Part shown: positions 1-7,640 of the stretch, piece by piece
How the letters are laid out: each line of letters opens with the position of its first letter
Numbering within the stretch: position 1 is the stretch's first letter
DNA from: Candidatus Nitrosopumilus sp.
GTDB taxonomy: Archaea; Thermoproteota; Nitrososphaeria; Nitrososphaerales; Nitrosopumilaceae
Direction: 5' to 3'
Assembly (NCBI GenBank): GCA_029864805.1
Contig: JAOTSS010000008.1
Location: forward strand, 1 to 44,109
Length of the DNA stretch: 44,109 bases
Notes under the pieces: generated by a model
The model's database searches: none
The model's input: only the letters and a program-made list of their open reading frames with translations
Told to the model about the DNA's origin: nothing
Program-made: the position numbers and the translations under genes

Positions 1-136
1 ATACGTCTATGGTTTATCCAATCTCTACAACCTTTACTTCTGCCGCTTTTGACACTTAACCATTCTCTATCCAAATTAATTCATCCGAGAGTTCTTTTTC
101 CACGTGGGTCCTTTATTTACAACGCTAACTATATCC
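1..136 (-). other. chromosomal flank of the element; possible decayed NfeD-like C-terminus
   Basis: These bases lie outside the left att copy, so they are the chromosome that followed tRNA-Glu before integration. One minus-strand frame reads as a plausible beta-rich protein end (ELSDELIWIENG, stop, VSKAAEVKVVEIG, stop, TIDV), resembling the OB-fold tail of NfeD-type proteins, but two in-frame TAA codons interrupt it. It is too short and broken to be a gene. The NfeD comparison is from memory and weak. Confidence 0.2.
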
Positions 137-166
137 CCAAAAGTGTAATGCTCCCATCGGGATTTG
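137..166. repeat. left attachment site (displaced tRNA-Glu 3' end)
   Basis: Thirty bases identical to 14232-14261. Identity stops at c136 (a14231 on the right) and at t167 (a14262), so the core is exactly 30 bp. It contains the 3' acceptor strand and half of the T arm of tRNA-Glu but no other tRNA part. Confidence 0.9.
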
Positions 167-287
167 TCAAATTGGTTAAACACCCACTACTTTTGTTTAT
201 AAACAGATCTTGATTTTTCAAAAAAAATCTAAAGACATATTGAATTATTTTTGTAAATCTATAAAACTAATTAAGCAAGTTATAAAC

Positions 288-1508
288 TCATAATCTGTTT
301 CTAATATAATCTCGTAATTTTATTAATTCTGGATAATCATAGAAAAAAAGAATCTTTTCTTCTGCAACAGAGTTCCCATCAGGTTTGTCATTGAGAACAA
401 ATGCTAACCAGGATTCTGCAATGTCTTCATCAGGATTTGTTAATGCATAATCTGTAACAAACCAATCTATGTATTTTTCATAAAAGCGTTCTATTGCATC
501 GTAATATTCATCATCATCTTCAATAGATTGAATTGAGAGATACTCGTCATAGGTATCATTCCAAAATCTTTGAAAGAAGATATTGAGGTATGACTCTGCA
601 TTAGTGCAACCATCAAGTGTCAAATATTGTGGGTAACACGCATCATATTTTTTGGAAAAAAGCTCTGAATATTCTTCATGAGAAAGGTAGGTAAATCCAT
701 AAAGAAGCTCATCATCGATTTCCATTTGAGAAGTTCCCATAGTAATGAGATGACCAAATTCATGTATTAAGAAAAAGGAAAGTTCACTTTCATCTAATTT
801 ATCTGAATTATAAAAATCCGGAATATCCATCATAAGTTCTGATTTTTGTGAATTATACAAATAACGCTGAACTGCAGCTAATTCATTGTCAATTCCATCG
901 GTATAGACTGTGTACAATACTACATCTTCTATGTAATGTTTAGGAAATAGATTAACAAAAAATTCCCACACTTCTTTATGTTTGTCAGAATCATTCTGCC
1001 AAGTTTTCAAATCGTCATATACAAGTGGATCAGGAAGTTTGGTTAAATTGTTGTCTTTGACTGCATATATAGCAATAATTTGCAGTTCATCTGGATGCTC
1101 TTCTGAAAACTCTTTAGTTGATTCTCTCTCCCATATTGAATTGGATTTTTCTGATGTTTGTTCTTCAAGTATTTGACATTCATTATATTCTAACGTACAC
1201 GATGGTAAGCATAATTGGTATATTACATCATAATATTCTTCTGTGTTACATCCCTCAGGTATTACTATGTAGTCACTATCTAAGATTTCACTTGTTTCAA
1301 AATAGTCAAACACTATGATGTTTTGTTTTATCAAAAATTGTAGCGCGTTAATAAGTTCAGATTCAGAAACTAAATCCTGACCATACCAGACAAATATGTT
1401 TTTAATCCAATTAGGAATTGATTCTTCTTCTCCATTAATTGAATCAAAATTAACAATTAACACAACTATTGACAAAAAAATCAAAAAAACATGAAATTTT
1501 TCTTTCAT
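288..1508 (-). CDS. secreted zinc metalloprotease with WIKN-type domain
   Basis: A 406-aa protein. Residues 1-26 form a signal peptide or anchor ending near SING. Residues 31-65 (IPNWIKNIFVWYG to FLIKQNII) match the short domain found twice in the chromosomal protein at 15801-17300. Four cysteines at 87-111 may form disulfides. HEFGH at 249-253 fits the zincin HExxH motif, and EDIAE at 361-365 is a plausible third-ligand motif of the 'NPxEDxAE' type. An extracellular metallopeptidase is inferred; the substrate is unknown. It is divergent from the gene at 1610, with TATA-like boxes for both in the 101-nt gap. Sharing a domain with a host secreted protein suggests capture from, or adaptation to, the same archaeal group. 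Confidence 0.75.
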   Translation of the reverse strand: MKEKFHVFLIFLSIVVLIVNFDSINGEEESIPNWIKNIFVWYGQDLVSESELINALQFLIKQNIIVFDYFETSEILDSDYIVIPEGCNTEEYYDVIYQLCLPSCTLEYNECQILEEQTSEKSNSIWERESTKEFSEEHPDELQIIAIYAVKDNNLTKLPDPLVYDDLKTWQNDSDKHKEVWEFFVNLFPKHYIEDVVLYTVYTDGIDNELAAVQRYLYNSQKSELMMDIPDFYNSDKLDESELSFFLIHEFGHLITMGTSQMEIDDELLYGFTYLSHEEYSELFSKKYDACYPQYLTLDGCTNAESYLNIFFQRFWNDTYDEYLSIQSIEDDDEYYDAIERFYEKYIDWFVTDYALTNPDEDIAESWLAFVLNDKPDGNSVAEEKILFFYDYPELIKLRDYIRNRL

Positions 1509-1609
1509 AGATCGTATGTTTAATTATGCTATATTTATCCATCAAGTAAAGTAATTATCCAGATTCCTTATATAATTATGATTTTCACAAATAATTTATC
1601 TTCAAGTTC

Positions 1610-3292
1610 ATGATTATTCTAATATTGAATAAATCAATTTTTTTCATGTTAACCATAATTATAAGCGCAATCATCTTTTCACCAACTGTCAATGCTGAAA
1701 TATTTCAAAGTAATGAATACGGGTTTTCAATAGAATACCCCGAAAATTGGTACGTTGATGATACCATTCTCAGCATGGCACCTGTTTCTGGATTCGACGA
1801 TGGAGGAGCTAGTGTAGTTTTTCTTTCCGATGACAGTGAAAATTGGAATCATTCAATTGAAGTTGTTTTTATCAAGAACGACGTTTTGGCAATTAATTCT
1901 GAGGGAGTAGAATATATTGAAAAAGTAAAAAATAGATTGATTGAATTTTGTGAATCAGCAACTTTTCAATTTGATGGATTTGAATGTTCCAATCATTCAA
2001 TAATAGATTCTAAAATTATTGAAATTAATGGAAGAGAAGCTTACCAGATCAAAGAATTTTGGACTCAAACATATTCTGATGGTTCCGAATTTAACAACAT
2101 TAGTATTTTAACCAACTTCGTTATGAACAATAATGTCTGGACTATTGATTCTATAAATACAGTAGAACTTTTTACAAAAGATATAGAAAATCAAATAAAC
2201 GAAACAATCAATTCTTTTATTCTTATAGATAACTTTGAACCAGATGTAAGCTCAAAATTGCCAGATAACTTTGAACCTGATGTAAGCTCAAAATTGCCAG
2301 AATTGTTTATACAAATTTTAACTGAACGAGTAAGATACGTTCCAGGTCAAATAGTAAATATCAACGGAGTTGTTGCCGATAGTAATACTAGACCAGTCGA
2401 CACTGTAATTTCATTAACTGTAAGCCAAAAAGATCAAGAAACACACAATATAGTTTACAAACAATCTGTTTTTGCAATTCAAGGAAAATTTAGAGATCAG
2501 GGATTGAACCTAGATGAACCTGGCACCTACATAATTAATGCAACTGCACCAATGTCCTCAGTCAATACTTTTTCTTTTACCACTTTTGAAGTAGTTAACA
2601 TTTTTGCAACTAATGCAGCATTCATTTCTTATCTTGGATTAGCCGCTTTTGCAAGTTTAATGATTTTGTTAATTAAAGTACCTTCTAATCCTTCTAAACG
2701 AGAAATACTCAGATTTACCTGTGTTACAATAATCGCTTTAACCCCAATTGCAGTTTTTGTATTTACGGACGTTGAAATAGGTCAGGGTGCACCAATAGGA
2801 TTAGTAGTCAAACCAAAAGTCTCAGAATCTGAAACTTCACGAAGTATTGAATTAACTAACAATATTATTGAAAATGAGTGGATGATAAATCTTGGTGGAA
2901 CTTATGCTGGTGGATATAAAGGAGGCCTTCAAATTCCAGTATTTGTTTTAATTTTTGGAATCGCAGGTGGATACATTCGATATCTTAATACTACCTACAA
3001 ATTAATCAAAAAAGATACTAACTTAGTAAAAAATCTAGAAATTAACAACAGTGAAATTTACGAAACAAGGATTTCACTACTTCGTCAGTCATTAAAAGAT
3101 CTTTCTTTATTGTTTTTGGCCCCATTGCTTGCTATTGCATCATTTTTCTTACTTCAACAAGGTGGCGTTCAAATGGATGATTTACCTACTTTAGCTGCTG
3201 TAAGCTTCGCAGTTGGACTTGTTACAGACAACATTATTTCCAAATTAGAAGATATACTTGGGAAACAAAAACCACAAAATAATCAAGATTGA
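1610..3292 (+). CDS. membrane protein with PsbP-like N-terminal domain
   Basis: A 560-aa protein with a hydrophobic leader ending VNA at about residue 29, so probably exported. The next ~180 residues begin with the YGFSIEYPENW motif typical of PsbP-like domains in archaeal surface proteins. Residues 207-230 are a perfect 12-aa tandem duplication. Residues about 232-325 (RYVPGQIVNINGVV onward) look like an immunoglobulin/MG2-type beta domain. Several membrane segments follow (about 340-360, 365-385, 438-458 and 500-545). A surface-exposed protein anchored by its C-terminal half is inferred; no activity can be assigned. An ATG at codon 13 is an alternative start. A TATA-like box at 1567-1576 precedes it. 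Confidence 0.65.
   Translation: MIILILNKSIFFMLTIIISAIIFSPTVNAEIFQSNEYGFSIEYPENWYVDDTILSMAPVSGFDDGGASVVFLSDDSENWNHSIEVVFIKNDVLAINSEGVEYIEKVKNRLIEFCESATFQFDGFECSNHSIIDSKIIEINGREAYQIKEFWTQTYSDGSEFNNISILTNFVMNNNVWTIDSINTVELFTKDIENQINETINSFILIDNFEPDVSSKLPDNFEPDVSSKLPELFIQILTERVRYVPGQIVNINGVVADSNTRPVDTVISLTVSQKDQETHNIVYKQSVFAIQGKFRDQGLNLDEPGTYIINATAPMSSVNTFSFTTFEVVNIFATNAAFISYLGLAAFASLMILLIKVPSNPSKREILRFTCVTIIALTPIAVFVFTDVEIGQGAPIGLVVKPKVSESETSRSIELTNNIIENEWMINLGGTYAGGYKGGLQIPVFVLIFGIAGGYIRYLNTTYKLIKKDTNLVKNLEINNSEIYETRISLLRQSLKDLSLLFLAPLLAIASFFLLQQGGVQMDDLPTLAAVSFAVGLVTDNIISKLEDILGKQKPQNNQD
2228..2299 (+). repeat. 36-bp in-frame tandem duplication
   Basis: Two adjacent 36-nt units (2228-2263, 2264-2299) differ at one third-codon position and encode DNFEPDVSSKLP twice. 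It lengthens the linker between the PsbP-like and beta domains. Near identity indicates a recent slippage or duplication event. Confidence 0.95.
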
Positions 3293-3747
3293 TCTAAGAA
3301 TAGATTTTGTGCACAAATAGTACTATAATATCACTAAAAATCTTCGAATCTTGCCTAATTTGTTCCTGAAATTTGAGGAAATTAAACAAACTATACAATA
3401 CTCCTCGAGGTTACCTAAATCACTTGAATACTCACAATGAAAATAATTTAACCTAACATCGTACAAACAATCTAAAACTCTAGAGGAGAATTGTTACTTT
3501 GATCCAAATCTCTAAATTCTATTGTGGTATTGAAACTATTGATTTAACTTCAAATCCAGATAACTGCATTCAACCTTCAGTTCAAATTACCATGTCAAAT
3601 GTAGAACATCAAATAATTTTAAAAATTGATGATAATTGTAGACTAGTGATAAATAGAAGCATGAAAGCATTAGAATTATTATTTCATAAATACATAATAT
3701 TCATTCAATAGTGACACTTTTAGGCTCAAAATGTGATCCTGTAATGT
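3293..3747. other. intergenic region with dispersed-repeat copy 1
   Basis: No convincing gene. It contains the first copy of a diverged repeat (3477-3594). An open frame of 70 codons beginning with TTG at 3499 crosses the repeat, but the matching copy at 12521-12635 has indels that change frame, so coding is doubtful. Confidence 0.5.
3477..3594 (+). repeat. dispersed direct repeat, copy 1
   Basis: About 118 bp matching 12521-12635 at roughly four fifths of positions by eye. Both begin with an identical 17-base block (actctagaggagaattg), share ctctaaattctat, and end at ttcagttcaaat. Two single-base indels separate them. Function unknown; neither copy is beside the same gene type. Confidence 0.7.
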
Positions 3748-3888
3748 ATGAAAATGCCAACAAAAGATGTAATCATAAGTGACTTTGCAGAAGTGATTAA
3801 CCAAATTGGCAAGAAACCATCTGATGAGATAGAATCCAGTCTACAAAAGATAGTTTACAGAGTCAGACCACTAATCCACAAGCCATAG
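3748..3888 (+). CDS. small hypothetical protein (46 aa)
   Basis: ATG at 3748, TAG at 3886; product begins MKMPTKDVIISDF and ends with a basic stretch (KIVYRVRPLIHKP). A second ATG is two codons later. Composition is protein-like, with no Cys and no membrane segment. Nothing in the sequence identifies a function, and it could be the remnant of a longer gene. It sits convergent to the zinc-finger relic at 3916-4215. Confidence 0.35.
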   Translation: MKMPTKDVIISDFAEVINQIGKKPSDEIESSLQKIVYRVRPLIHKP

Positions 3889-3915
3889 ATTTGAGATGCC
3901 ATGTTTGTTTTATTC

Positions 3916-4215
3916 TCACATTACCTGTGAAAAATCAGGTTTATCAAAGTCAGGTAAAGTTGTATTCTGTTTTTGTTTTTTACCTTTTAATTCTCTTTTT
4001 TTATGAGTGTTGCAATGTATTTTAAGACGTTTTTCATCCTCAAATTTCATACCGCATTCCGAGCATAGCACATTGACAATAACGCGTACATTTTCTTTAA
4101 CTTTATCTCCTAAAATCTTATGTTACTTCTGTTGCTAAATATCATGTGAAATTCTTTTCATGTATGATTTTACTTCCATATCTTCTCTTGTTGGATTTCT
4201 TTGAGAGCAACTCAT
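3916..4215 (-). pseudogene. C2H2 zinc-finger protein, interrupted by two stops
   Basis: Read from an ATG at 4215, the frame encodes a basic N-terminus (MSCSQRNPTREDMEVKSYMK), then TAG at 4137-4135 and TAA at 4125-4123, then an open stretch with a perfect single C2H2 finger: CSEC, 12 residues, H, 3 residues, H, followed by a Lys-rich tail. Small single-finger C2H2 proteins are common in archaeal viruses and plasmids, where they bind DNA. The finger half could still be made as a 51-aa protein from GTG at 4071. Either a decayed gene or a shortened regulator. Confidence 0.6.
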
Positions 4216-4315
4216 CTATTTGATTTCTATTAAGGATTTTATTTGATTTTCCTAAATCTATGATGATGGGTCACCAATAGGACTAATTTATAGAATGCAT
4301 ATTTTACTCAAAATA

Positions 4316-5083
4316 CTATGAAATGATTTTACTAAATTCTAGTATTTCAAAATCAAGTGGAGACCACATGGTAAATGAATTGTCACCTATATCAATAAAA
4401 GAATATTGTGTGGGATCCAAATCAGATGGAGATAATGTACAAGTTCCTAACTGTCCATTAATTAGATATGTCCCGTTACCAGTGACAGATTTTCCATCCA
4501 AATTACCATGGGATTCATAAGTTCCATCATCATTGAAAATGATTTGTCCGTCATAAGGCAAATCAAAAAGTCCAATTGTTCCAGTTACTTTCCACTGGCC
4601 TGTCCATGAAAAATTTTTCCCTTCAGATATCAGATTCTCTGCTGCTGTGTTTAATTTACTAATTTGTAGTTTATCTGATGCTATTTTTTGTGACAGTACA
4701 CCAGCTTCATTAGATGATAAAAACTGGAGTTGCTCATATAATGAATCTTGTTTTTCCTCAAAAATAGATGAAGCAGTTATAAAATTATTTGGTATCTCTT
4801 CTATCACGCCTCTTTGTTTTAGACTGGTCAATCGTTGCTGTTGTTGTATGTCTTGTAGAATCTTTAATTCTTCAATTTGACTTTCAAGAGAGTTAATTTG
4901 GTCTGTCGATACTATGGATACAGAATCAGATGCAGGCTTGCATCTTGTTACCTTTCCTCCGCCAGGGGCTTCTATTTCTATACAATCACCAGGTGACAAT
5001 CCAAAAATTACAAGTGCCACAATAATTACAAATGCTCCACTGGGTATTGCTGCCAATAGTACCTTGGTGGTATTATTATCCAA
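4316..5083 (-). CDS. membrane-anchored coiled-coil protein with C-terminal beta domain
   Basis: A 255-aa protein. Residues 8-29 form one hydrophobic segment, which with the short N-terminus suggests an N-in anchor. Residues about 33-48 hold two Cys (GDCIE, VTRCK). Residues 58-155 are Gln/Leu/Lys-rich and look coiled-coil. The last 95 residues (WTGQWKVTGTIG, then FNDDGTYESHGN, then GTYLINGQLGTC) look like a small lipocalin/META-type beta barrel exposed outside. The family is not recognised. It stands alone in the element with about 480 nt of non-coding or decayed DNA upstream. Confidence 0.55.
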   Translation of the reverse strand: MDNNTTKVLLAAIPSGAFVIIVALVIFGLSPGDCIEIEAPGGGKVTRCKPASDSVSIVSTDQINSLESQIEELKILQDIQQQQRLTSLKQRGVIEEIPNNFITASSIFEEKQDSLYEQLQFLSSNEAGVLSQKIASDKLQISKLNTAAENLISEGKNFSWTGQWKVTGTIGLFDLPYDGQIIFNDDGTYESHGNLDGKSVTGNGTYLINGQLGTCTLSPSDLDPTQYSFIDIGDNSFTMWSPLDFEILEFSKIIS

Positions 5084-5561
5084 TGTTTTTCTGTGTTGTA
5101 CTGTGATATAATAATTGCAGATATTTTTTATTATTTTAAGAAATTAACTTTACTGTGGGATTCACATTGTTCGGTTAAGATCTCGTTATGATCCTGAATC
5201 TTGCATCCTGATTTAGTTGATAGGGTTAAGAATTAAAACTAGATAGTATTTTACAAAGACATCTTAGAACTATGGTTCATCCGTATAGAATATTATATCG
5301 GTTTTAATTTGATATTGTTCTATTCAATGTGCAATGATGGCATACTGCTCCTGGCAAGTCATATCTTAGTTCTAACACATCATTGTGATTTTTTCAGCCA
5401 TGATCATATGATGGTTTGGCCATTATACCAGTATATGGAATTACGTTGCCAAGTTATTGTGAAAAATAAACTAGGTTTCCTGTTTTAGGATAATTTCTTT
5501 CTTACCTTTTTCAATTGATTTTCCATTTCATCCAGATTTCTAACGAGAAATGACTCAGAAA
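5084..5561. other. gene-poor stretch with a broken minus-strand frame
   Basis: No intact gene. A minus-strand frame ending at 5304 reads NVIPYTGIMAKPSYDHG, a TGA stop, then KNHNDVLELRYDLPGAVCHHC and a TAA stop; the CHHC and His content look like the end of a metal-binding protein, but there is a stop and no start. At 5497-5565 a minus frame encodes about 26 residues rich in Lys/Leu directly after the gene at 5562-5756; too short to support. Confidence 0.4.
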
Positions 5562-5756
5562 TCAATGAGACATTATTTTTTCAATCTCATCAATTTTTAA
5601 TTCCAGATCAATTATTTTTTTATACAAATCATCATAGGATTCGGTTTTTGGTTGTGATTTTTTAAGAGATTTTGTTTTCTTAGGTTTTGGTTTTTTAGCA
5701 GATTTTGCTTTATGGGTTTTTAATTTTTTAGGTTTTACAGTAGATTTGGTTGCCAT
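5562..5756 (-). CDS. small Lys-rich protein with C-terminal helix
   Basis: A 64-aa protein from the ATG at 5756 (a TTG three codons upstream is possible). Residues 1-40 are almost all Lys, Pro, Ser and Thr (KPKKLKTHKAKSAKK), like a histone-tail or nucleic-acid-binding extension; residues 44-62 (YDDLYKKIIDLELKIDEIEK) form an amphipathic helix or coiled coil. DNA or RNA binding with self-association is inferred from composition only. It may act in element chromatin or replication, but no family is recognised. Confidence 0.5.
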   Translation of the reverse strand: MATKSTVKPKKLKTHKAKSAKKPKPKKTKSLKKSQPKTESYDDLYKKIIDLELKIDEIEKIMSH

Positions 5757-5855
5757 ATATCTCAAGATTATAACATTACTCAGATATCAAATTGTCTATG
5801 TGAAAGACCAGAATCCAAATGAATTCTTTTAAGCAAGAATAGATGGTTTTTCGTT

Positions 5856-6275
5856 GTGACAGACATATTTTCAGACAAGCACATAGAGAACGTGATTGAT
5901 CTTAACAGGCAGATAGTTGCAAATAGAGACGAACCATTTGGATTGGATGATTCCCAGGCATTTTATGATATATTTAGAAGGGTTAATGGATTTGGAGGTG
6001 AGTCAGATCCCAAACTACGTATGATAAAAAAAGCTGCAACACTGCTGTCAGGAATTGTCTGGGAGCAACCATTCAAAAATGGAAACAAGGCAACAGCTTC
6101 TGCAATCACAAAATACTTTTTACAAAAAAATGGATATTTCTTTCCATTGTCTACAGATGATGATGAGGGAGAATATTTTAAACTCTTAGAGAGAACTGTT
6201 GAAAAATTTGAAGGTGATGTAACAATATACTTCGAGATAGAACGATACTTGCTTGGAAAAGTAGTTAGAATTTAG
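5856..6275 (+). CDS. Fic/Doc-fold protein with degenerate active site
   Basis: A 139-aa protein with GTG start at 5856. Residues 69-80 (WEQPFKNGNKAT) align with the Fic/Doc core HPFxxGNKRTA. The fold-defining residues PF, GN and NK are kept, but the catalytic His is Gln71 and the Arg of NKR is Ala79. Fic proteins transfer AMP, and Doc transfers phosphate, using that His, so ordinary catalysis is unlikely. The length matches Doc. No Phd-like antitoxin is next to it; the nearest gene is a 32-aa convergent ORF. Options are a binding-only role, an immunity protein against an active Fic, or decay. The frame is intact, which argues against simple decay. Confidence 0.65.
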   Translation: MTDIFSDKHIENVIDLNRQIVANRDEPFGLDDSQAFYDIFRRVNGFGGESDPKLRMIKKAATLLSGIVWEQPFKNGNKATASAITKYFLQKNGYFFPLSTDDDEGEYFKLLERTVEKFEGDVTIYFEIERYLLGKVVRI

Positions 6276-6374
6276 TTATTCGTATTTCTCTTTTGCAAAA
6301 GCCTTGTAGAGTTTTGGGTTTTCATCCATGATTTCTTGGATTTCTTTTAAAAACAAATCTTTGGACTCAGTCAT
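6276..6374 (-). CDS. tiny acidic/basic helical protein (32 aa)
   Basis: ATG at 6374, preceded at 7-8 nt by AGGAGAT, a good ribosome-binding site; stop TAA at 6276-6278 directly abuts the stop of the Fic-fold gene. Product starts MTESKDLFLKEIQEIM and is a single predicted amphipathic helix. A start at 6398 would add eight residues. A perfect 10-bp palindrome (ctaacgttag) lies at 6401-6410 just upstream. Convergent placement leaves open whether it relates to the Fic-fold protein. Function unknown. Confidence 0.4.
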   Translation of the reverse strand: MTESKDLFLKEIQEIMDENPKLYKAFAKEKYE

Positions 6375-6924
6375 GCTGATCTCCTTGAGATTCTCCATAT
6401 CTAACGTTAGCAGGTCTATTGTTAATATGGGTTGCTTTCATTTTGTAAACTGAAAAATTTGTGGGTCCAAGCGAAGGAATTAGTGGTTAGGTTTGACCCC
6501 TAAACCATTCTTATGCCTAATTACTATTGTTTAATTGATCCAGGTGAGTAATGTATGATGAGTTAGAAGAGAATGGATAGCAAGATCTAAAAGATAAGCG
6601 ATCAAAAAATTTTTGTGAGAGATAAAATCATTATCAAATGGTGGAAAGGATTAGCAAAAGAATTACAATTGGATATTGAATTTAATTATAACCAAAATTA
6701 ATTTTTAAAAAAATAATAAAAAATCAAAGAATGTGATTATTCTTCATAAAATATCCAAGACAAGCCTCTGATATCTTCCCATTCTGGAGAATTTGCAGAT
6801 GCATTGCTACAATGATTATTCACATTAGCAATATGATAAAATCTGTTTAAAAGATAAACGTAGAAATCATCAGTATGATCTAAATACTGACTTTTTAAAT
6901 TTGTACCATGTCAGTTGATTTCTC
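6375..6924. other. gene-poor stretch with open-frame remnants
   Basis: No intact gene over 50 codons. A plus frame at 6572-6701 reads MDSKI, a stop, then KISDQKIFVRDKIIIKWWKG and on to a TAA: a broken small protein. A minus frame ending at 6737 is open for about 57 codons (LDHTDDFYVYLLNRFYHIAN, then SPEWEDIRGLSWIFYEE) but has no start codon in its first half. Both look like relics. Confidence 0.4.
6891..6900 (+). promoter_or_regulatory. TATA-like box for the zinc-ribbon pair
   Basis: ctttttaaat centred about 29 nt before the ATG at 6925, the spacing of an archaeal TATA box in front of a leaderless or nearly leaderless mRNA. Confidence 0.45.
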
Positions 6925-7050
6925 ATGATGGGATTATGTCACAAATGCAATAATCAAACAGAGATAGTCCCAACTGAAGTGCTATTAAATGAGATTGGAG
7001 TTACAATGGTTCCAATGTGTAAGAAATGTAGGATGTTTGGGGATTCATGA
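6925..7050 (+). CDS. tiny zinc-ribbon protein A (41 aa)
   Basis: Starts MMGLCHKC and ends PMCKKCRMFGDS: a CxxC pair at residues 5 and 8 and another at 32 and 35, separated by a short Ile/Val-rich hairpin. This is the minimal layout of a zinc ribbon. It overlaps the next gene by ATGA, so the two are translationally coupled. It is similar in plan to the next protein and to a 32-aa chromosomal protein at 22956-23054 (MIGLCQKC to CDVCSKKID). A structural-zinc or nucleic-acid/protein-binding role is inferred; no partner is known. Confidence 0.6.
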   Translation: MMGLCHKCNNQTEIVPTEVLLNEIGVTMVPMCKKCRMFGDS

Positions 7051-7163
7051 AAGGAATGTGTCATTTTTGTTACACTTCGGGGGAAAATCTGACACTAATT
7101 CCGATAAAAGACAGTGAAGCGGGCAGTGTAATGATTCCATTATGTGAAAAATGTAGAAAGTAA
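7047..7163 (+). CDS. tiny zinc-ribbon protein B (38 aa)
   Basis: Starts at the ATG of the ATGA overlap with the preceding gene. Product MKGMCHFCYTSGEN, then hydrophobic beta residues, then PLCEKCRK; CxxC pairs at residues 5/8 and 33/36. It looks like a diverged tandem duplicate of protein A. Both frames are intact in a region otherwise full of decayed genes, which suggests they are maintained. Confidence 0.6.
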   Translation: MKGMCHFCYTSGENLTLIPIKDSEAGSVMIPLCEKCRK

Positions 7164-7192
7164 AGAACATCAAAAAATAGATTTCAATTTTG

Positions 7193-7440
7193 CTAAATTT
7201 TCATAATCCTAATGGGGATTATGAATTCATTAATCAGGTCTGTTGCTAGTTTGTTTGTAGGATCTAGACTTAATGCCGCTTGGAATCATCTCTGAGCCTC
7301 TTGTTCTTGACCACATTCTAAGAATCATTTCTCCTTCCTCTATTAATGATTCTACTATTTCTTCAGTGAAATCTTATAATTTATCCAGGTTATTTACTTC
7401 ATCTTGATTGTCTTGTTGCAGGCATATTAACAATAATCCT
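7193..7440 (-). pseudogene. remnant of a TPR-repeat protein
   Basis: A minus frame ending TAG at 7193-7195 reads GQEQEAQR, a TGA, then FQAALSLDPTNKLATDLINE. This is a good tetratricopeptide consensus (Trp expected where TGA stands). Upstream, a second TGA and frame shifts break it. A dead fragment is the simplest reading; the chromosomal TPR gene at 17360 shows an intact relative type. Confidence 0.4.
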
Positions 7441-7640
7441 ATTAATGCAGCAATGTGAACTTGATTTTACTATGTCTCTTTTGTAATATTAAATTGCTTC
7501 TGCATGATCTTATCTCAATAAATTAAGCTTTAATCTAGGATTCTAAGATTTGAATTCGACCGAACTAGGATAGTAAGTTGTCTCTAAAAAAGTTTCCATA
7601 CGCCTACAAAATTAATTTTTTCTAATGAATATTTCAAGTT

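Noticed and set aside
3499..3711. 70-codon open frame on the plus strand
   Set aside because: It lies over a dispersed repeat whose second copy is shifted out of frame by indels; starts with TTG and shows no recognisable protein features.
6401..6410. Palindrome ctaacgttag as an operator
   Set aside because: Ten bases only, single copy, and the nearby gene is itself uncertain; recorded only in the gene's note.
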